NCBI GenBank assembly: GCA_964538875.1
Contig: CAZIHO010000029.1
Location: 1-30,640 of the forward strand
Origin: CAZIHO01 sp964538875
GTDB lineage: Bacteria; Pseudomonadota; Gammaproteobacteria; Chromatiales; Chromatiaceae
Direction: 5' to 3'
DNA length: 30,640 nucleotides
The translations under genes were made by a program, and so were the position numbers. Position 1 is the stretch's first letter, and each line of letters starts with the position of its first letter. The notes beneath the pieces are model-generated. The model was not told where the DNA came from. It saw nothing but the letters and a program-made list of their open reading frames with translations, and did no database searches. Below, one piece after another: positions 14,245 to 21,852 of this stretch.

Positions 14245-16644
14245 TTACTTTATTTCGTAACCATAGACGCCGCGTTCCAGGAACTGGTCGATGCGATTGC
14301 CGAGCGACCCGAGGCCCGCCAGCTCCAATTGGAACATGACCCCCAGCTGTGACTCCCCATCCGTGCCGTCCACATAATCCCGTACCAGGGCTCGCACCTT
14401 CCAGCAGCATCGACCGTATTCGACCCCGGCGAAGGCCTCCGATGTCTGATCGTAGCGCAGGGAATAGAGCCAACGTCCCACCAGTTCCACTTGGGAACCC
14501 ATGGGCCACCGGAACGAAAATTCCGCGTCCTTGTAATCCGTGTCGTCGTTGGTGTCCGTGTGGTTGATCCGGTAGCCCAGGTTGAACAATTGTTGCTCAG
14601 GGGTCTTGTAACGCACGGTGGCACTGGCTTTGCGCACCTGTTCGTCGGACCGGTTCGGGTCCCACATCAGGGTGCCCCGGGTCGACCAGGACTTGTCGAG
14701 TTGGGCCGCCACTTCCGCCACGTAGGCGGACGAGTTGTCCTGTTCCTCGGAGCCCACCAACTGGACCTTGCGATCCTCGAAATAGAGCACCTGGCCCAGA
14801 CTGGTACGCAACAACTCGTGACCGGAGCGGTCCGCGAAAATCCGGGAGGTCAGACCCAGCGTGAGTTGGTTGGCGTCGCCGATCCGGTCCCGGCCGCTGA
14901 AGCGGTTGTTGCGAAACAGGCTATCGAAATTGAAATCCAATTCGGCCGAATCAAAGACTGGGATCTCGCTCTGGTCGTTGTACGGCGTATAGAGATAAAA
15001 AATCCGGGGCTCCAAAGTTTGGCTAGCCTGGTCACCGAACCATGCCAGGTTGCGCTCGAACACCAGACCCCCGTCCAAGCTCAGGCTGGGGATGGTGCTG
15101 GATAGGTGGGTGTCCTGATCCGCCGTCTGGTGATCCAGCCAATAGGACGAGCTATAGAGGGTGGCGAGGGGCGTCAGGTGTCCATAGGAGGTCTTGAGGG
15201 GCAAGCTGGCGGTAGGATGCAGGGACAGCCGATTGCCCTCCACCTTGGAATCATGGCGGAAGTAGACATCCTCGGCTTCCAGTTCCAGGACGGACCCGCC
15301 GGGGCCGAACTGGGCTCCGTAGCCCCACAACTGGGGCATGCGACTGTAGGGCTGATCTGCCGGCGCGATGGTGGAGTCCACGGTCTGAAAGTTCTGCACC
15401 CGCGCCAGCGCTTGGAATCCGTCGCCACTATAGAGCAGGTCACCCCGGCGCTCCAGATTACGAACGCTGGTGGTCTTCAGGTCCGAGCCGTAGTCCCTTA
15501 AATAGTCATCGTCGGAAACCGCGTTGACTTGCACGTCCGTGGACCAACGTGGCCCGAACTGGCCGGTTTGTTTGAGGGAAAGGGCGCCGCGTACGCCTTC
15601 ATGCTCGGATTCCCGGTCACTGGGCACCAATTCGGCGAAAATCTCTCCCTGCTGTTGTTCCGTCAGATAGCGAAATTCACCCCCTAGGGCCATCCCCCGC
15701 TTGGTCATGATGCGGGGGATCAGGGTGGCGTCCATGTCTGGCGCCAGATTGAAATAGTAGGGGACCTGAAGATCCAACCCACGCCGGCCAGAACTGGCAA
15801 GGGATGGCGCCAGCAGTCCCGACTTACGCCGGTCATCCAGGGGAAAACTGAGATAGGGCGTATAAAAGACCGGCACATCGCCGAAGCGGAGCGTCGCGTC
15901 CCGCGCCACGCCTTCCCCTGCGGCCCGGTCTAGGTCGAGGCGCTCCGCCGTCAGGGACCAGTCCTGGTGGCCGGGGGCGCAGGGGGTATAGGTCACGGAT
16001 TGGAAATGGGCCAGGTCCTTGCTTTCCAAATGGGCGGATGCGGCGGTGCCCCGGGCGTTGATGCCTTCCAGCCGATAACTGGCGTTGGTCAGCCAAGCCT
16101 GGTGGCTTTGGGTATTCCACTCGCCCTGTACCGATAGGGTGCGAAGGCCGGGCTGACTCAGAAAGAGTTCCCCGCTAGCCTGGACCCGATCCAGGTCCCG
16201 GTCATAAATCAGTTGCTCGGCTTGCAGTTTTTGACTGCCCCGCTGGGCTTCCACGCGTCCGCTCAACAGGATGCGGTTATCGTTGCGTTGCAGTTCGGCG
16301 GCATCAGAACTCAGCAGGATCGGTGACTGATCGTCCGGCAGGGGGTCTAGACGAGACGGACCCAGCCGCTTCGGCCGGGGACCGCAATAGTCCCAAGTCA
16401 GTCCGGCGTGGAGTCGCGGGTCCTCCGAATTGGGCTCCGGTTTGGATGGCGCACCGCCATCTGCTGGCGCGGTTGCCCCTTGGTCCGGCTCCGGTGCCTG
16501 GGAGTTGGCCGAGCATTTCCAGAGGTCAGCGGCGGAATCCTCCGGGCAATTCCAAGCCCCCAGGGCGGACCGGTCGATACCCAGGGCGGTCAGCACCAGG
16601 ACGACAAGGGGCAGGAGTTGAGGGGATCGTTGCTCGGCGGCCAA
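14245..16644 (-). CDS. lptD: LPS-assembly outer-membrane protein LptD
   Basis: The outer-membrane translocon that, with LptE, inserts lipopolysaccharide into the outer leaflet. The 799-residue protein has a signal-like hydrophobic N-terminus, a jellyroll (OstA/LptA-like) domain at roughly residues 100-250 (LSGRVEAQRGSQKLQAEQL) and a long C-terminal beta-barrel ending EIK. Cysteines that could form the conserved disulfides are present: N-terminal Cys33 and Cys44, one near 86 and one near 220, and an adjacent Cys-Cys pair near 745 (GRCCWKVR). The start is a TTG at 16644, because no in-frame ATG precedes the hydrophobic segment; the exact start is uncertain. It is the first gene of the lptD-surA-pdxA set. 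Confidence 0.94.
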   Translation of the reverse strand: MAAEQRSPQLLPLVVLVLTALGIDRSALGAWNCPEDSAADLWKCSANSQAPEPDQGATAPADGGAPSKPEPNSEDPRLHAGLTWDYCGPRPKRLGPSRLDPLPDDQSPILLSSDAAELQRNDNRILLSGRVEAQRGSQKLQAEQLIYDRDLDRVQASGELFLSQPGLRTLSVQGEWNTQSHQAWLTNASYRLEGINARGTAASAHLESKDLAHFQSVTYTPCAPGHQDWSLTAERLDLDRAAGEGVARDATLRFGDVPVFYTPYLSFPLDDRRKSGLLAPSLASSGRRGLDLQVPYYFNLAPDMDATLIPRIMTKRGMALGGEFRYLTEQQQGEIFAELVPSDRESEHEGVRGALSLKQTGQFGPRWSTDVQVNAVSDDDYLRDYGSDLKTTSVRNLERRGDLLYSGDGFQALARVQNFQTVDSTIAPADQPYSRMPQLWGYGAQFGPGGSVLELEAEDVYFRHDSKVEGNRLSLHPTASLPLKTSYGHLTPLATLYSSSYWLDHQTADQDTHLSSTIPSLSLDGGLVFERNLAWFGDQASQTLEPRIFYLYTPYNDQSEIPVFDSAELDFNFDSLFRNNRFSGRDRIGDANQLTLGLTSRIFADRSGHELLRTSLGQVLYFEDRKVQLVGSEEQDNSSAYVAEVAAQLDKSWSTRGTLMWDPNRSDEQVRKASATVRYKTPEQQLFNLGYRINHTDTNDDTDYKDAEFSFRWPMGSQVELVGRWLYSLRYDQTSEAFAGVEYGRCCWKVRALVRDYVDGTDGESQLGVMFQLELAGLGSLGNRIDQFLERGVYGYEIK

Positions 16645-16726
16645 TGGCTAGGGACCTAGATAGTGAACAGCGGGATGCACAATCCGCCATACGATCTCAT
16701 AGAACCTAGGGCTGTTCAATCCACCG

Positions 16727-16747
16727 CGCCCCTGGGCCCCAGGGGCG
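16727..16747. other. GC-rich palindrome upstream of lptD
   Basis: A perfect 9-bp stem (16727-16735 with 16739-16747) encloses a 3-base GCC loop. It lies about 80 bases upstream of lptD and about 130 bases after panD, in an otherwise featureless 233-base gap. No T-run follows on the minus strand. It may attenuate read-through from panD, but the function is unknown. Confidence 0.45.
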
Positions 16748-16877
16748 GCGGCGGATGCTAGCGCCTTGGAATGTCCCACCGGCCGTCTCATCAGCGGCTA
16801 CCCCGGTCCAATGCGGACCCGGGCAATGAGCGTGCCGATCGACTCTAGGGGGGTATGGATCGCAGCCCCGGAACGGC

Positions 16878-17258
16878 TCACGCGGCCTGGGCGGGGATTT
16901 GGTGACCGGTACGCAGCACCCGGTTGTGCTCGTCTAAATAGACCAGGCTCGGTTCAAAACGCTCCGCCTCCACCTCGCTCATCGCGGCGTAGGCGCAGAT
17001 GATGACCCGATCCCCCGGCTTGGCCTTATGGGCGGCGGCGCCGTTCACCGAAATGATGCGCGTACCCGGTTCGGCGCGGATGGCATAGGTCGTGAAACGC
17101 TCGCCATTGGTCACGTTATAGATCTGGATTTGTTCGTACTCCCGGATCCCGGACAGGCCCAACAACTCGCTGTCGATCGCGCACGACCCTTCGTAGTCGA
17201 GTTCCGCATGGGTGACGCAGGCTCGATGCAGTTTGCCCTTCAGCAGTGTCAATTGCAT
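16878..17258 (-). CDS. panD: Aspartate 1-decarboxylase
   Basis: A pyruvoyl enzyme that makes beta-alanine from aspartate for pantothenate synthesis. The 126-residue proenzyme contains the self-cleavage site EGSCAID, where the Gly24-Ser25 bond is processed to give the pyruvoyl group on Ser25. Other family blocks are KLHRACVTHAELDYEGS, NGERFTTYAI, NGAAAHKAKPGDRVIICAYA and the acidic C-terminal region. The ATG at 17258 has GGAGG nine bases upstream. It follows panC after 115 bases on the same strand and completes the panB-panC-panD set. Confidence 0.96.
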   Translation of the reverse strand: MQLTLLKGKLHRACVTHAELDYEGSCAIDSELLGLSGIREYEQIQIYNVTNGERFTTYAIRAEPGTRIISVNGAAAHKAKPGDRVIICAYAAMSEVEAERFEPSLVYLDEHNRVLRTGHQIPAQAA

Positions 17259-17302
17259 GAATAACGACCTCCATCGCGTTAGCGGCGCCGATTATGGCGC
17301 AC

Positions 17303-17319
17303 TTGCTGCTAAGCAGCAA
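17303..17319. other. Palindrome in the panC-panD gap
   Basis: TTGCTGCT and AGCAGCAA (17303-17310 and 17312-17319) are exact inverted repeats around one central base. A related TTGCTcAGCAA sequence overlaps the panC stop near 17370. It could be a regulator half-site pair or a weak hairpin; there is no T-run. Confidence 0.4.
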
Positions 17320-17373
17320 ACGTTGAAATGCTCGGTTGGTGATATTGAGAACGGGGCTGATCTAAGCCGTTGC

Positions 17374-18219
17374 TCAGCAATTAAGTTTTAGATTATCTAT
17401 CAGACGAGCCCGTCCCAAGTAGGCGGCCGCTAGGATCACCAATTCCCGATCGCCCGGCTCCGGCACCGCCAAATCTTGGGCCCGCCGCACGCTGACGTAA
17501 TCGGGACGAAAACCTGCCGACTCCAGCTCCGCCCGCGCGATCCGTTCCACGTCTGGCCGGGAACATCCCTGGATCAGGGCGGCGGAAGCGTTGCGCAGGG
17601 CCTGGTAGAGGCGGGGCGCCTGCGCCCGTTCCTCCGCGGTCAAATAGGCGTTGCGGGAACTCATGGCCAAGCCATCCGCTTCCCGCACCGTCGCCAGCCC
17701 CTGGATTTCAACCGGCATGCACAGGTCCTCGACCATGCGGCGAATCACCAGCAACTGCTGAAAATCCTTTTCGCCAAACAGAGCGAGGTCTGGTTGCGCC
17801 ATTTGCAAGAGTTTGCACACCACCGTGGCGACCCCGGCAAAATGTCCTGGCCGACTGGCTCCGCATAGCATATCCGAGATTTCCGGGACCTCCACTCGGG
17901 TATGTGCGCTCAAACCCCGTGGATACACCTCGTCCGCCGCCGGCGTGAACTGAAGGTCGGCTCCCACCTGCTCCAGCAGCCGCCGATCCGCCTCCGGCGT
18001 GCGCGGATAGGCCGCGAAATCCTCGCGGGGCCCGAACTGCAAGGGATTGACGAACAGGCTCACCAGGACCCGCTGGCCCGGCTGCTGGGCGCGCCGCACC
18101 AGTTCCAAGTGGCCTGGATGGAGATTGCCCATGGTCGGCACCAGGGCGATTCGATCCCCCTGCGCGCGCCATTCCCTAACCTGGCGGCGCAGGTCTGCGA
18201 TCCGGCTACAAATAATCAT
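17374..18219 (-). CDS. panC: Pantothenate synthetase
   Basis: Joins pantoate and beta-alanine with ATP to form pantothenate. The 281-residue protein has the nucleotidyl-transferase HxGH motif in VPTMGNLHPGHLELV, the substrate-binding LCGASRPGHFAGVATVV, FGEKDFQQLLVIRRMV and the KMSKS-like stretch MSSRNAYL. The ATG at 18219 overlaps the last base of the panB stop codon (TGATG), a classic translational-coupling arrangement. It receives beta-alanine from PanD and pantoate from the PanB route. No panE/ilvC-type reductase is in the window. Confidence 0.97.
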   Translation of the reverse strand: MIICSRIADLRRQVREWRAQGDRIALVPTMGNLHPGHLELVRRAQQPGQRVLVSLFVNPLQFGPREDFAAYPRTPEADRRLLEQVGADLQFTPAADEVYPRGLSAHTRVEVPEISDMLCGASRPGHFAGVATVVCKLLQMAQPDLALFGEKDFQQLLVIRRMVEDLCMPVEIQGLATVREADGLAMSSRNAYLTAEERAQAPRLYQALRNASAALIQGCSRPDVERIARAELESAGFRPDYVSVRRAQDLAVPEPGDRELVILAAAYLGRARLIDNLKLNC

Positions 18220-19034
18220 CAGGACTCAAACTCATGTTCCCGGCCGGGGAAGGTGCCGGCCTTGACCTCGGCCACATAATTGGCCACCGCTTGCCGCACA
18301 TCGGCACCGGCGGTCAGGAAATTCTTCACGAAGCGCACCGGTTTATGCCCCACCCCGGCGCTGATCCCGATCAGGTCGTAAAGAACCAATACCTGGCCGT
18401 CACAACCGGCGCCGGCGCCAATGCCGATGGTGGGAATGCGTAAATCCTGGGTGATCTGAGTGGCCAAGGCCGCCGGCATACATTCCAGCACCAGCAGGCT
18501 GGCACCGGCGTCCTGGAGCGCCAGGGCATCCTGATGGATTTGCCGGGCCTGTTCCGGTGAGCGGCCCTGGACCCGGTAGCCTCCCAGCCGATGGACGGAT
18601 TGGGGCAATAGGCCGAGGTGGCCGCATACCGGCACGCCCTGACTGGCGAGTTGGTGGACGGTCTCCAGATGCACGCCCGCACCTTCCAATTTCACCATCT
18701 GGGCGCCGCCTTCCTGCATCAGCCGGGCGGAATTCTCCAACGCCTGATCCGGCGAGCGATAACTGAGAAACGGCAGGTCCGCCACCAGCAGCGCCCGGCG
18801 CCGGCTCCGGGCCACGCAAGCGCTGTGATACACCATCTGATCGACGCTCACCGGAACGGTACTGGCCTGGCCCTGAAATACCATGCCCAGGGAGTCACCG
18901 ACCAACAACATCTCGATCCCCGCATCTTCCAGGACACGGGTAAAGGCGGCGTCGTAACAAGTCAGGGTGGCGATCTTGTCCCCCGCCCGTTTCATGTTGG
19001 CGAGGGTGGTGGCGCTGATGTTTTTTTCGTTCAT
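18219..19034 (-). CDS. panB: 3-methyl-2-oxobutanoate hydroxymethyltransferase
   Basis: Transfers a one-carbon unit from methylene-tetrahydrofolate to alpha-ketoisovalerate, giving ketopantoate. The 271-residue TIM-barrel protein has the expected blocks: ATLTCYDAAFTRVLEDAG, LLVGDSLGMVFQG, VADLPFLSY, MVKLEGAG, CGHLGLLPQSVH and IPTIGIGAGAGCDGQVLV. The ATG is at 19034. The stop overlaps the panC start by one base. It follows folK after 58 bases, and both enzymes relate to pterin/folate chemistry. Confidence 0.97.
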   Translation of the reverse strand: MNEKNISATTLANMKRAGDKIATLTCYDAAFTRVLEDAGIEMLLVGDSLGMVFQGQASTVPVSVDQMVYHSACVARSRRRALLVADLPFLSYRSPDQALENSARLMQEGGAQMVKLEGAGVHLETVHQLASQGVPVCGHLGLLPQSVHRLGGYRVQGRSPEQARQIHQDALALQDAGASLLVLECMPAALATQITQDLRIPTIGIGAGAGCDGQVLVLYDLIGISAGVGHKPVRFVKNFLTAGADVRQAVANYVAEVKAGTFPGREHEFES

Positions 19035-19092
19035 GATTCGATTTCCAAGGCGCCGGGGACATTCTGCCAGGGGCGAATTCCCACCACAAGCG

Positions 19093-19599
19093 TCAATCCC
19101 AGGGGGTCAGGACGGATTTCCGATGGGCGTCCCGCAGTTTTGCCAGGGGTCCGAGCCCGGGAATCTCCAGATCCACCGGGGCAATCTCGGCCAACGGCAA
19201 CACCACGAATGATCGTTGCGCTAGTTCCGGGTGGGGCACCCGCAGCCGTCCATGGTCGATGATCTGGGTGCCGTACAGCAACAGATCCAGGTCCAGGGTG
19301 CGGGGTCCCCAGCGGATCGCGCCACGCCGCCGCTTCTGGGCGATTTCGATGGCCTGGAGCGCATCCAATAGGTCCAAGGGCGGCAAACGGGTGTCCAGTA
19401 ACGCCACCCCATTCAGAAAATCTGGCTGGTCCGCTGGACCTAGGGGCGAGGTCCGGTACAGCCGGGATCGACACCGCAGGTGCGTATCCGGGATCCGGTC
19501 CAAGGCTTGGCAAGCCAACTGGACTTGGCGCGGGGGGTCGTCCAGATTGCTGCCTAGACCCACATAGGCGGGGATCCACGGGGGGTCAGTCGACACCAT
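19093..19599 (-). CDS. folK: 6-hydroxymethyl-dihydropterin pyrophosphokinase
   Basis: Transfers pyrophosphate from ATP to 6-hydroxymethyl-7,8-dihydropterin in folate synthesis. The 168-residue protein has AYVGLGSNLDDP at the N-terminus, YRTSPLGPADQPDFLNGV (the usual Y.T.P....Q..F.N pattern) and the HPPK signature RWGPRTLDLDLLLYG with the metal-binding Asp pair. PHPELAQRSFVVLPL follows. The ATG at 19599 lies 14 bases inside the 3' end of pcnB, so the two are translationally linked. The order pcnB-folK-panB-panC is the gammaproteobacterial norm. Confidence 0.96.
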   Translation of the reverse strand: MVSTDPPWIPAYVGLGSNLDDPPRQVQLACQALDRIPDTHLRCRSRLYRTSPLGPADQPDFLNGVALLDTRLPPLDLLDALQAIEIAQKRRRGAIRWGPRTLDLDLLLYGTQIIDHGRLRVPHPELAQRSFVVLPLAEIAPVDLEIPGLGPLAKLRDAHRKSVLTPWD

Positions 19600-20893
19600 C
19601 GACGACCGCCGCGCTGGGGCGCCGACGCCGCCTTGGCCTGGGTTCCGTTTCGGTCCGGATCATGTTCCCCTGTTGTTCTGGATCCGCCTGCTGGTAGCGG
19701 GTCCACCAGTCTGCGGAGGCTGGGTCCGCCTCGCCCGCCGCCGCTCGCAGCAGCAAGAAATCATAGGCGGCGCGAAAGCTGGGATGATCCATCAGACGCG
19801 TTGGCCGCTTGCTGCGGCGAGCTTCCAGGCGCTGCTGGAGAGTCCAGATGTCCCGCATCACCAGGCTGAAGCGTTTTGGCACCGACACATGGGATTGCTG
19901 ATGGGCCAGCACCTCGGTGCACGCCTGCTGAACCGCCGCCAGGGGCGGTTGGCCGGTCAACTCCAGTTGCCGGGTGCGTAGCCGTACTGGCTCCCAAAGC
20001 AAGACCGCGAACAGAAACGCGGGCGACACCCGCTTATTTTCCTGGATGCGCTGATCCGTGTTTTCCAGCCCCCTGGCCACGAAGGTAAGCGGGAATTCAT
20101 GTTCTTGGCGAGCCAGGCAATGGTCGGTTTCCGGGAACAGGTGGCTGAACAACCCGTAGTGGCGCAACAGCTCAAAATTGTTCAGGGCGGTGCCGGTGTG
20201 GAATAGCTTGAGCACTTCCTCGAACAGGCGCGCCGCCGGGACACCATGCAGCAAATGGGCCATGGACGCCAAGGGTGCCTCGCTGGCCGGTTCCAGACGC
20301 AGGCCCAATTTGCCGGCAAAGCGAACCGCCCGCAACATGCGTACCGGGTCCTCCCGGTAGCGTTGCTCCGGTTCCCCGATCAGGCGCAAGCGTCCGGCCT
20401 CGAGGTCCTCGACGCCGCCCGCAAAATCCAGCACCGAAAAATCCGCGATGCTGTAGTACAGGGCGTTCACGGTGAAGTCCCGGCGCAGGGCATCCTGTTC
20501 AATGGTGCCGTAGGTGTTGTCCCGCACGATCATGCCATTTTCCAACTGGAGATTGGCATCGTCCAAGTCCGCGCCGGAACCCCGGAACGTGGCGACTTCG
20601 ATGATTTCCCGCCCGTATTGCACATGGGCTAGGCGAAAGCGCCGCCCAATCAGGCGGCAATTGCGAAATACCTGGCGTACATCCTCGGGATGGGCGTCGG
20701 TGGCCACGTCGAAGTCTTTGGGTTCCCGTCCGAGCAGCAGGTCGCGCACACCGCCACCGACCAAATAGGCCTTGAAACCAGCGCCTTTCAACCGGTAAAG
20801 AACCTTTAACGCGCTTTCGCTGATATTGGCGCGGGAAATGTTATGGGCAGCGCGAGGAATAACGGTGGCTGCGATGGGCGTCTGGTCCGACAA
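19586..20893 (-). CDS. pcnB: Poly(A) polymerase I
   Basis: Adds 3' poly(A) tails that destabilise bacterial RNAs. The 435-residue protein is a class II nucleotidyltransferase: YLVGGGVRDLLLGREPKDFDVATDAHP holds the GG..RD motif and the metal-binding DFD. RRDFTVNALYY and the helical neck motif EDPVRMLRAVRFAGKLG follow. The C-terminus carries an Arg-run (PRPRRRRRP) typical of PAP rather than CCA-adding enzyme. The start is a TTG at 20893 with GAGGA nine bases upstream. The E. coli gene also uses a non-ATG start (AUU) that limits expression. It is divergent from tRNA-Glu. Confidence 0.94.
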   Translation of the reverse strand: MSDQTPIAATVIPRAAHNISRANISESALKVLYRLKGAGFKAYLVGGGVRDLLLGREPKDFDVATDAHPEDVRQVFRNCRLIGRRFRLAHVQYGREIIEVATFRGSGADLDDANLQLENGMIVRDNTYGTIEQDALRRDFTVNALYYSIADFSVLDFAGGVEDLEAGRLRLIGEPEQRYREDPVRMLRAVRFAGKLGLRLEPASEAPLASMAHLLHGVPAARLFEEVLKLFHTGTALNNFELLRHYGLFSHLFPETDHCLARQEHEFPLTFVARGLENTDQRIQENKRVSPAFLFAVLLWEPVRLRTRQLELTGQPPLAAVQQACTEVLAHQQSHVSVPKRFSLVMRDIWTLQQRLEARRSKRPTRLMDHPSFRAAYDFLLLRAAAGEADPASADWWTRYQQADPEQQGNMIRTETEPRPRRRRRPSAAVVDGVD

Positions 20894-20930
20894 TGATCGG
20901 CGTCCTCATGGGTCGGTCACAAGATTTTGC

Positions 20931-20958
20931 TTGAGGAGCAGTGGTTCGTGCGTATAAT
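20931..20958 (+). promoter_or_regulatory. Sigma-70 promoter of tRNA-Glu
   Basis: A perfect TATAAT at 20953-20958 is preceded, after 16 bases, by TTGAGG at 20931-20936. Transcription would start around 20965, about 14 bases before the mature tRNA 5' end. Confidence 0.85.
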
Positions 20959-20978
20959 ACACCGTTTGGAGTTTCACT

Positions 20979-21054
20979 GCTCCCTTCGTCTAGGGGCCTA
21001 GGACGCTGGCCTCTCACGCCGGTAACAGGGGTTCGAATCCCCTAGGGAGCGCCA
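20979..21054 (+). tRNA. tRNA-Glu (anticodon CUC)
   Basis: A complete 76-base cloverleaf. The acceptor GCTCCCT pairs with AGGGAGC (21044-21050), followed by discriminator G and an encoded CCA. The anticodon stem CTGGC/GCCGG closes a 7-base loop with CTC at 21013-21015, which reads GAG. The T arm is AGGGG-TTCGAAT-CCCCT. The 5' CTTCGTCTAG segment is typical of bacterial tRNA-Glu. Confidence 0.96.
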
Positions 21055-21063
21055 AATCGTTCT

Positions 21064-21088
21064 ACAAGGCGGCCCAGTGCCGCCTTGT
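21064..21088. terminator. Hairpin terminator after tRNA-Glu
   Basis: A perfect 10-bp stem (ACAAGGCGGC/GCCGCCTTGT) with a CCAGT loop starts 10 bases past the tRNA. It is followed by TCGTTT, so the T-run is weak. It lies between the tRNA and the convergent methyltransferase stop and may serve both transcripts. Confidence 0.75.
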
Positions 21089-21093
21089 TCGTT

Positions 21094-21726
21094 TCAGGCC
21101 CAGTCTGCTTGTATGGGGCGCGGGCGCTTCGGCTGCGGGGTTTTCACCGCCAAGGCCAGCGTGTAGGCTCGGCCCTGCTTGATCTTGTCGTAATTGCCAA
21201 ACACTTCTTCCAGATTGCGCCGGATGAATTCCCGCAACCCGTTGATGGTAACCAAATATAGGCGTCCCTGGGGCCGCAGTCGCGCCCAGGCGTCGTGCAA
21301 ATAAATCGCCAGCAATTCCTTGCCCACCTTGGCCGGTAGATTGGACGCGATGGCGTCGAAGCGTAGCTTGGGGTCGATTTGATCGAACCCGTTGCTCATC
21401 TGGGCGCGGGCGTTGCCGAGGCCGTTGAGATCCGCGTTACGCTGGGCGTATTGCACGGCCACGAAGTCCTTGTCGATCATCAGCGTCTGTCCAGCGGGTG
21501 CCGCCCGCGCCATGACCAGCCCCAGGGGACCATAGCCGCACCCCAAATCCAGGCAGTCCGCCTGGTCCGGAATTTCCAGCCGGTCCGCTAGGAGTTGAGT
21601 CCCCTCGTCGATGGCTCGCGGGGAAAACAAACCCCAAGTGGTGGCAAACCGGAATAGCTTGCCTCCCAAGTAGGCCTCGAAGCGAATATCGGCCCGCAGG
21701 CGGGCCAGTTCAGCGGCGTCTAACAT
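21094..21726 (-). CDS. RsmC/YbxB-like class I SAM-dependent methyltransferase
   Basis: A 210-residue single-domain methyltransferase. Motif I is CLDLGCGYGPLGLVMARAAP near residue 58 and motif II is LMIDKDFVAVQYAQRN. The catalytic-loop position reads ASNLPAKVGKELL near residue 126. Overall it resembles the small-subunit rRNA m2G methyltransferase group (the MTS domain of RsmC/YbxB), but that group usually has NPP at this loop; here it is NLP. It lacks RsmC's extra N-terminal domain. The target could be rRNA or something else. The ATG at 21726 is the natural start; the gene faces away from the protease gene and converges on tRNA-Glu. Confidence 0.8.
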   Translation of the reverse strand: MLDAAELARLRADIRFEAYLGGKLFRFATTWGLFSPRAIDEGTQLLADRLEIPDQADCLDLGCGYGPLGLVMARAAPAGQTLMIDKDFVAVQYAQRNADLNGLGNARAQMSNGFDQIDPKLRFDAIASNLPAKVGKELLAIYLHDAWARLRPQGRLYLVTINGLREFIRRNLEEVFGNYDKIKQGRAYTLALAVKTPQPKRPRPIQADWA

Positions 21727-21808
21727 GGGCGCTTGTTTCCTCCTGACAGTAGATCCAGGCCGTCACCCGGATTGAAAAACGCGACTCGACCCCGAAAATG
21801 GAGCCATG

Positions 21809-21824
21809 CGCCCGGCACCGGGCG
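21809..21824. other. Inverted repeat upstream of the DegP/Q-like gene
   Basis: CGCCCGG (21809-21815) and CCGGGCG (21818-21824) are inverted repeats with a 2-base centre, about 30 bases upstream of the protease ATG. It could be a leader hairpin or regulator site. No convincing sigma-E promoter was found next to it. Confidence 0.35.
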
Positions 21825-21852
21825 GACCGCTCCTATATTAGAGGGTGAACCC

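Noticed and set aside
21771..21798. Heat-shock or envelope-stress promoter before the DegP/Q-like gene
   Set aside because: ATTGAAA with CCCCGAAA 12 bases on only loosely resembles sigma-32, and no sigma-E GGAACTT/TCTGA pair is present.
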